NCBI RefSeq assembly: GCF_036373705.1
Contig: NW_027102723.1
Span: 62,001-126,000 of the forward strand
From: Amia ocellicauda
Taxonomy: Eukaryota > Chordata > Actinopteri > Amiiformes > Amiidae
Direction: 5' to 3'
Length of the DNA: 64,000 nucleotides
Under the pieces are notes generated by a model. That model searched no databases. It was not told where the DNA came from and worked only from the letters and a program-made list of their open reading frames with translations. A program made the translations under genes and the position numbers. Below, one piece after another: positions 58,343 to 64,000 of this stretch. The first letter of the stretch is position 1; every line of letters begins with the position of its first letter.

Positions 58343-60876
58343 ACATAACAACATAAGAAAGTTTACAAACGAGAGGAGGTCATTTGCCACATCGTGCTCG
58401 TTTGGTGTCCATTAATAACTAAGTGATCCAAGGATCCTATCCAGTCTGATTTTAATTGTTCCCAAATTTTCAGCTTCAACCACATCACTGGGGAGTAGTG
58501 TTTCCAGCCCGGGGACCCGTGGTACCGAAAACCCGGGCAACCCGGACGATTTGTCAATCTCACAAGCCCGGGTTTGGCATGGGTATAAAACCGGGGCTGA
58601 GAAACAAACCAACAAAAATCATACTTGCGTGCACAGAGCCTCAGTGAGCTCTTGTGTTTTTTCATTCGGTGAGAAGATTGATGTTCATTCCGTAACCTAC
58701 AATATAATTGAGCACTGTTGCAAAATACGAGGAGTTCAAAAAAAATGTTCTGATCCAAGCTCGGTTTGGTTCTACTTCCTACAAATGCAAAAAGTATGCA
58801 AACAACGTATTGCAAACAGCTGGGGGCTCTACAAGGTCACTTCAGTTCATACAAATGATCAATACATAATAACTCTGTGAATGAACTGAGTTCGTGTTTA
58901 ATTTTAGCTTCACATAAAATACAGACACAAAAATGACATGTATTATTTTACTTATTTAGAATAACATTGATGATATGGCCAGGTTGTAGTTTAATGATTA
59001 AAATAAGGGGGAAAACTAAGATCCGAGGAGTTCAAGCATACGTTTGATGTGTCTAACAGTGTGTTTTTTATTTATTTAATTTTGTTTCCATTTTGATTAT
59101 TTATTCAATTTATATGCCTATGAGATAATCTGGCTTCAATCACAGATGCCCCGGGGACCCAGGGTTTATGAAATTTAAACTCCAAAAACCCTGGCCTGGA
59201 ATTTTCCCCCGATTTTGGAAACCCTACTGGGGAGTTTGTTCCAGATTGTGACAACTCTATGTGTGAAGAAGTGTCTCCTGTTTTCCGTCTTGAATGCTTT
59301 GAAGCCCAATTTCTTTTTGTGTCTCTGCTGATCTGGAAAAGCTCCTCTGGTTTGATGTGGTCGATGCCTTTCATGATTTTGAAGACTTGAATCAAGTCCC
59401 CATGTAGTCTCCTCTGTTCCAGGGTGAAAAGGTTCAGTTCCTCAGTCTCTCAGTAGGACATCTCAGTAGGACATCAGCTCTAACTAGTGCATCGTACAGT
59501 CTGAACATCACTGCCCTTGATTTAAAAGCAATGGCCCTAACACTGATCCCTGTGGATCTCCACTAACAACCTCACTCCAGATAGAAGCAACTCCTCTAAT
59601 CGACACCCTCTGTTTCCTCTACATCAACCAGTTCATAATCTACTACTTACATTACCCTGAATTCCTACAGCTTCCAATTTGAGGATCAGTCTTTGGTGTG
59701 GAACCTTATCAGAAGCTTTTTGAAAATGTACGTATATCATATCATGTGTTTTCACATGATCTACAGCTGCAGTTGCATGTTCAAAAAACTCTAATACATT
59801 TGTAAGACATGATCTGCCTCGTCTAAACCCATGTTGACTATCTCCAAGAATATGGTTTTCATTAAAATGCTCCTCTATTTCTGTCTAATCATTTTTTCCA
59901 ACATTTTACAAGTAATGCAGGTGAGACTGATTGGTCTGTAATTTCCTGGCTCAGTTTTGTCCCCTTTCTTGTGGATTGGTATGACATTTGCTATCTTCCA
60001 GTCAGTTGGCACATCCCCTGTTCTAAGTGTCTTTTGGAATATTTGAGTTAGCGGCCTGTTTGAGTTAGCGGCCTGTAAATAATTTCCCACATTTCTTTAA
60101 GTACTGTTGGAAATATACCATCTGGCCTAGGTGATTTGTTTGTTTTTAATTCTGCTAGTCCCTGTAGTACCTCCACCTCATTTTTCCTGATCTCTCTTAG
60201 GGTTTGACTGGACTGGTTATTATCCTGTGGCATGTTATCTGTTTTTTCTTTTGTAAAAACCTCTAAAATACTCATTTAGAACATTTACCATATCTTGTTC
60301 ATTTTCCAAAATACTTCAATTTTTGCCCTCTATCTGTTTCACTTCATCCTTTATTGACCTCTTGCTGTTGTAGTATTGAAAAAAGCTCTTTGCATTAGTT
60401 ATAGAGCTATGTTTCTTTCTATTTCCCTCTTTGCTTTCCTGATCCCTTTCTTAAGATCTATTTGCAGTTCAACATATTCTTTGTATTTTGTTTAGTCTCT
60501 ATCCCTTTTGTATGCGCTATACCACATTTTCTCTCTCTTCAAATTTTTTTGCATACTTCCATTAAACCATTTTGGCCAATGTTTTTTGGTCCTCAATTTG
60601 CTAAGTTTTGGTATAAATTTCTCCTGAGCCTCAAGTAGTATATTCTTAAATATACCCATCCATTTTCAACTGAATCTGATCCAGTGTGCTCCAGTCTACC
60701 TCTTCCAAGTGTCGCCAAAATTGTAGACCATTGCTTTAGACTTGGGCCTTGTTTCTAGAAAGAATGCCTCAAAGATGACCATATTGTGATCACAGTTTGC
60801 TATTGATTCTATAACTAATGTCCCTCTGACTCTATCAAACATCTCGGTTATTTGAAGGGAAATCTGTCAAGGTCAC
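58343..60876 (-). mobile_element. CR1-type LINE, interrupted by a hAT
   Basis: Minus-strand CR1 with 3' end at about 58343 and ORF2 pieces at 59105-60275: MIQVFKIMKG, NYRPISLTCITCKMLEK, LAELKTNKSPRPDGIF. Interrupted at 58496-59226 by a hAT. A 17-bp direct duplication (TTTGAGTTAGCGGCCTG) lies at about 60040-60075. Many frameshifts; more decayed than the copy at 38027. Ends at the LTR D insertion (60877). Confidence 0.87.
58496..59226 (+). mobile_element. hAT-like non-autonomous element inserted in CR1
   Basis: 731 bp with ends TAGTGTTTCCA and TGGAAACCCTA, flanked by an exact 8-bp duplication CTGGGGAG (58488-58495 and 59227-59234). CCCGGG-rich near both ends. No transposase frame; the 150-codon minus frame at 58363-58815 spans the boundary with CR1 and is not a gene. 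Confidence 0.9.
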
Positions 60877-61472
60877 TGTTAAGGTACAACGCTTCAGTTG
60901 AAGCAGCCCTTCGGATCCCAGTGAATCGGGCAGTCAGGTCAGTCAGCATTTCAGCTACAGGGGAGACTTTTCAGCAGGAGACGAGCGCTCGGGAAGAAAA
61001 ATGCACAGACACAGAAGTAGTCTGTTCGTTTATCTTCAGTTTATTGAAAGTTTCACACAGCCTTTATACAGTCTAACAAACATCTTCAGTGATAGTTACG
61101 GGGCAGTCCCGATATGTAGTTACACACCATAATAGTACTGATTTTGCAGTGTTCCCACAAGCAGGTGCACATGTCATGCCTCGTGGGAATGTTATTGTCC
61201 GAGGATGTGTGTAACCCATAATATATTTGTGTTTCGGGAAGGGGAAAATGTAGCACATACTGTACGAACAACATGTTTTGTGTCTGCCACAGCTGCTTGG
61301 ATTACAAGCAGTTCTGCAAGCTATTTCAGCAGTGTGCATAAGACATAGATAATAAGTAAAGTTATGAATAACTCACAGTTCCTAACTAGTAACTTACTGG
61401 AAAGTTTCCTATATTTTCTAACAGTTATACAGTGGGTATATACAATACATAGGAGGCAATTTTACCCCAACA
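60877..61472 (-). mobile_element. Solo LTR, family D
   Basis: Fossil LTR of 596 bp, reverse orientation, ends TGTTGGGG and CCTTAACA, 5-bp duplication GTCAC (60872-60876, 61473-61477). TATAAAGG and AATAAA are in order on minus. Looks whole as an LTR and is the only copy in this window. Confidence 0.88.
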
Positions 61473-61477
61473 GTCAC

Positions 61478-62320
61478 CGTTGACAATTGGAAACAGCTCC
61501 TCAGTGGAATATGCCAGTAATGAGGACATAAGTGTACAAACATAAAGAAAGTCCTGCTATTACAAACTGCCAGCAAATGCATGTAATGCATTACTCATCT
61601 ATTCAAAATACCTAGTTTACTGCATTACTATGATTATTATTATCCAATATAGAAATATATTAACACATTAGTCTCAGTAACGTGCATTTTTCACCTTTAA
61701 TTTTGTGTAATTTCCAGGAAAATAGTGTTGATACATTTTGAATAGTCAGTGAAACATATCAATTTTCAAAGACTTCATGTCCCTCTTAACAGCCCTAGCA
61801 AACAATGCATTTACAGCATATTAATAAATAAAGAATACTTTAAGGGGGATGGTGTAAAACATCCATAGGAACAGCAGAGAAACTGTAAGTTAAACATGAA
61901 CCTGAGATATTTCCACAATGTTTCTGGGTTCAAAAATAGGATCACCAAATAAATAAGCAAGTAAATCTTAAAGTACAGCTATAGATAATTCATTTTTGTA
62001 AGGATATTATACATTATTGACAATGTTTTCTGTATCAGTTGTTAAAACCCCTAAAAAGAGCACATTATAAATGGTCAATGTGATTTATTTCCAGCACACA
62101 ATCCCCAAAGAAATGACAGGAATTAAGGACTGTGTTGTGGAAATACCATTTTAACTTGTATAAAAGGAAAGCTTTAAAGTTAATCTCTACTTTCTTTGGG
62201 TCTCAAATATTTAATTCTTAATTCCCCTAACTGGTCTTGGTTTGTATCGTTGAAATGCAATTTGATCACAGAATTTATCTATTTAACATGTCAAACAGTA
62301 GGTGGCAGAGTTTACATTAC
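61478..62320. other. AT-rich non-coding stretch, nothing recognised
   Basis: No gene, RNA or element recognised. Confidence 0.5.
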
Positions 62321-62460
62321 ATTATTTGTCATTTAGCAGACGCTCTTATCCAGGGCGACTTACATTTGTACCCATTTATTATTATTATTATTATTATTAA
62401 TATTTTTATTTCTTGGCAGACGCCCTTATCCAGGGCGACTTACAACATAACTGCAAAAAT
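62321..62460 (-). repeat. Two SINE/L2-type tails back to back
   Basis: TTTAGCAGACGCTCTTATCC at about 62333 and TTGGCAGACGCCCTTATCC at about 62415, each followed by GGGCGACTTACA, separated by an ATT tract. Two insertions in the same orientation, the second probably into the tail of the first. Confidence 0.75.
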
Positions 62461-62467
62461 ACAGTGA

Positions 62468-64000
62468 AGTACAATCAATCAATCAATCAATCAATCAATT
62501 TTTATTTGTATAGCGCCCTTCGCAGGGTAGCCACAGAGTGCTTTACAGACTGGTAAACATACAACAAACGTACAGCAAAATAAAAAACATAAATACAATA
62601 AAATCAAATATAGACCTGTAAACATTTTACATGATCTAGAATAAAGTGAGTGAACATTTAAGTAAATAAAGCATTTAGGAACGGAGGAGAGAAAAACAAG
62701 AAAACTCCTAAGAATGGCATGTAGGAGAAAATGAATCTCTGGGGGTCCACGGCCTAGGGCCTAGGCCTAATGGTTGCCTCCCCTCCAGGCAGTATACTTA
62801 TTACAGCAGCAAGGAGATCAGAAAGTTCTTTATCGGTGCTGCTGGCTGTGGTCTTCCCTGTGGAGGAGGCCTCTCGCTGGCCATCGGGGGTGGAGGGTTT
62901 GGACCATCAACAGGCTTTGGGTTGCGATGGCTCATCAAACCTTGGGTGTGGATGCCCCGTTGACCCTCCATTGTGAGGTGCTTCTGGGATGGGTTGTGCC
63001 TCATCAGACAGGTAGGGAGGTGCCAGTCCCTTTAGTGCTTTACATGTTAATAAGAGCACTTTAAAGTCTATCCTGTAGTGCACGGGCAGCCAGTGAAGAG
63101 AAGCCAATACTGGAGTGATGTGTTCATGTTTTTATGTTTTTGTTAGGATTCTTGCAGCAGCATTTTGGACTGAAGTGCACAAATAGCTCTGTTTGTGCTG
63201 CCTGACAGAATGGCATTACAGTAGTCCAATCTAGATGTAACAAATGCGTGTATCAATTTCTCAGTGTCCTGTAACGAGAGGAATTGTCTTAGTCTAGCAA
63301 TGTTTCTAAGCTGGAGGAAGGAAGATCTCGACACATTCTGAATGTGTGATTCAAAAGATAGATTATGATCACAGATGACACCCAGGTTTCATGCCATCCC
63401 CTTAGGGGAGAAATTAAAGTTATCATTACTCAGTTTTGTTAGTGAATGATGAACAGTTCGATTTTTGTCTCCTAAAATTATGACTTCTGTTTTGTCAGAA
63501 TTAAGCATAAGAATTTTTTTTGTCATCCATGTTTTAATCTCAGACAGACAGCAGATTCATTTTTCTAGGTCTATGGTGTTGTTAGGATTTACTGACAGAT
63601 ATAATTGTGTGTCGTCTGCGTAACTGTGAAAGTTAATATTATGTCGTCGAATGATATCACCTAAAGGGAGCATGTACAATGAAAAAAGTACAGGTCCGAG
63701 GACTGAGCCCTGTGGGACTCCGTACTTAACCTCAGTTAAATTTGAGTGGTTCTCGTTAATCTGTGCATATTGGAGTCTGTTTGACAGATATGATTTAAAC
63801 CATGAAAGCACATTGCGAGATAGGCCAATACGGTTTTCTAAGCGGTGTATCAAGATTTTGTGGTCGATTGTGTCAAAAGCCGCACTTAAGTCTAATAAAA
63901 TAATAACACTGGTGTGCCCTACATTGGAGGACTGAAACACGTCATTCAATACTTTTAACAGGGCCGTTTCTGTACTCAGGCCGGAACGGAAGCCTGATTG
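62468..64000 (-). mobile_element. L2-type LINE, running off the window end
   Basis: The 3' end is an (ATCA)n tract (62473-62500 on +), then TTTGTATAGCGCCC. Minus frames: 63557-63949 LLDLSAAFDTIDHKIL, VPQGSVLGPVLFSLYM and HSYADDTQLYL (YADD catalytic box); 63143-63334 FVTSRLDYCNAILSG; 62907-63107 LHWLPVHYRIDFKVLLL. These are L2-clade landmarks. Frameshifts separate them, so it is dead in this part. Confidence 0.92.

Overview
The window looks like nuclear DNA from a ray-finned fish. It has intron-split genes with GT/AG sites, vertebrate-type tRNA, 5S and U6 genes, and the usual fish transposon mix (Tc1/mariner and IS630-like, hAT, CR1, L2, Tx1/L1-like and I/jockey-like LINEs, SINE tails), plus long microsatellites. 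The species cannot be named from the sequence. No bacterial, plasmid or phage features are present.

Region 1 (1-23350) is a tandem array of seven units of about 3.5-3.7 kb. Each unit starts with an intron-containing tRNA-Tyr(GTA) gene, followed about 240 bp later by tRNA-Lys(TTT). A hAT-type element then fills most of the unit, flanked by the same 8-bp duplication (AGCCAAGC) in every complete unit. Inside the hAT sits a solo LTR with a 4-bp duplication (ACTG). An old roughly 0.97-kb tRNA-Tyr/tRNA-Lys unit therefore took a hAT, the hAT took an LTR element, and the nest was then amplified. Units 1-4 (type A) and 5-7 (type B) differ by a 309-bp block. Some tRNAs in the array are broken.

Region 2 (23351-27170) continues the RNA polymerase III theme on the minus strand. 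It holds a U6 snRNA-like gene with a distal octamer/ZNF143-type element at the expected distance, then eight full-length 5S rRNA genes and one half gene at about 330-bp spacing. The 5S units share variant bases that differ from the common vertebrate 5S.

Region 3 (27172-41110) is a transposon graveyard: a second copy of the array's LTR family, Tc1 pieces, a LINE ORF1 fragment cutting into a BEN-domain gene (31491-33606, minus), a TA-flanked IS630-like element holding another solo LTR, and a CR1 LINE. Microsatellite-flanked LINE tails recur.

Region 4 (41281-49014) holds a nearly complete, decayed LINE. Its ORF1 carries a coiled coil and an SGNH-esterase-like domain; its ORF2 carries an endonuclease, a reverse transcriptase and a Cys/His end. 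Duplicated 3' fragments flank it, and an RT fragment lies inside a TA microsatellite.

Region 5 (49031-61477) holds LTR fossils, an L1-like ORF1 start, and the most interesting host gene: an eight-exon eIF4G-like gene on the minus strand (53008-56643). It encodes little more than the MIF4G domain. Its eIF4E-binding motif lacks the key tyrosine, and an in-frame TGA lies late in the MIF4G domain. A CR1 element cut by a hAT follows.

Region 6 (61478-64000) is non-coding, then SINE tails and an L2 LINE running off the window end.
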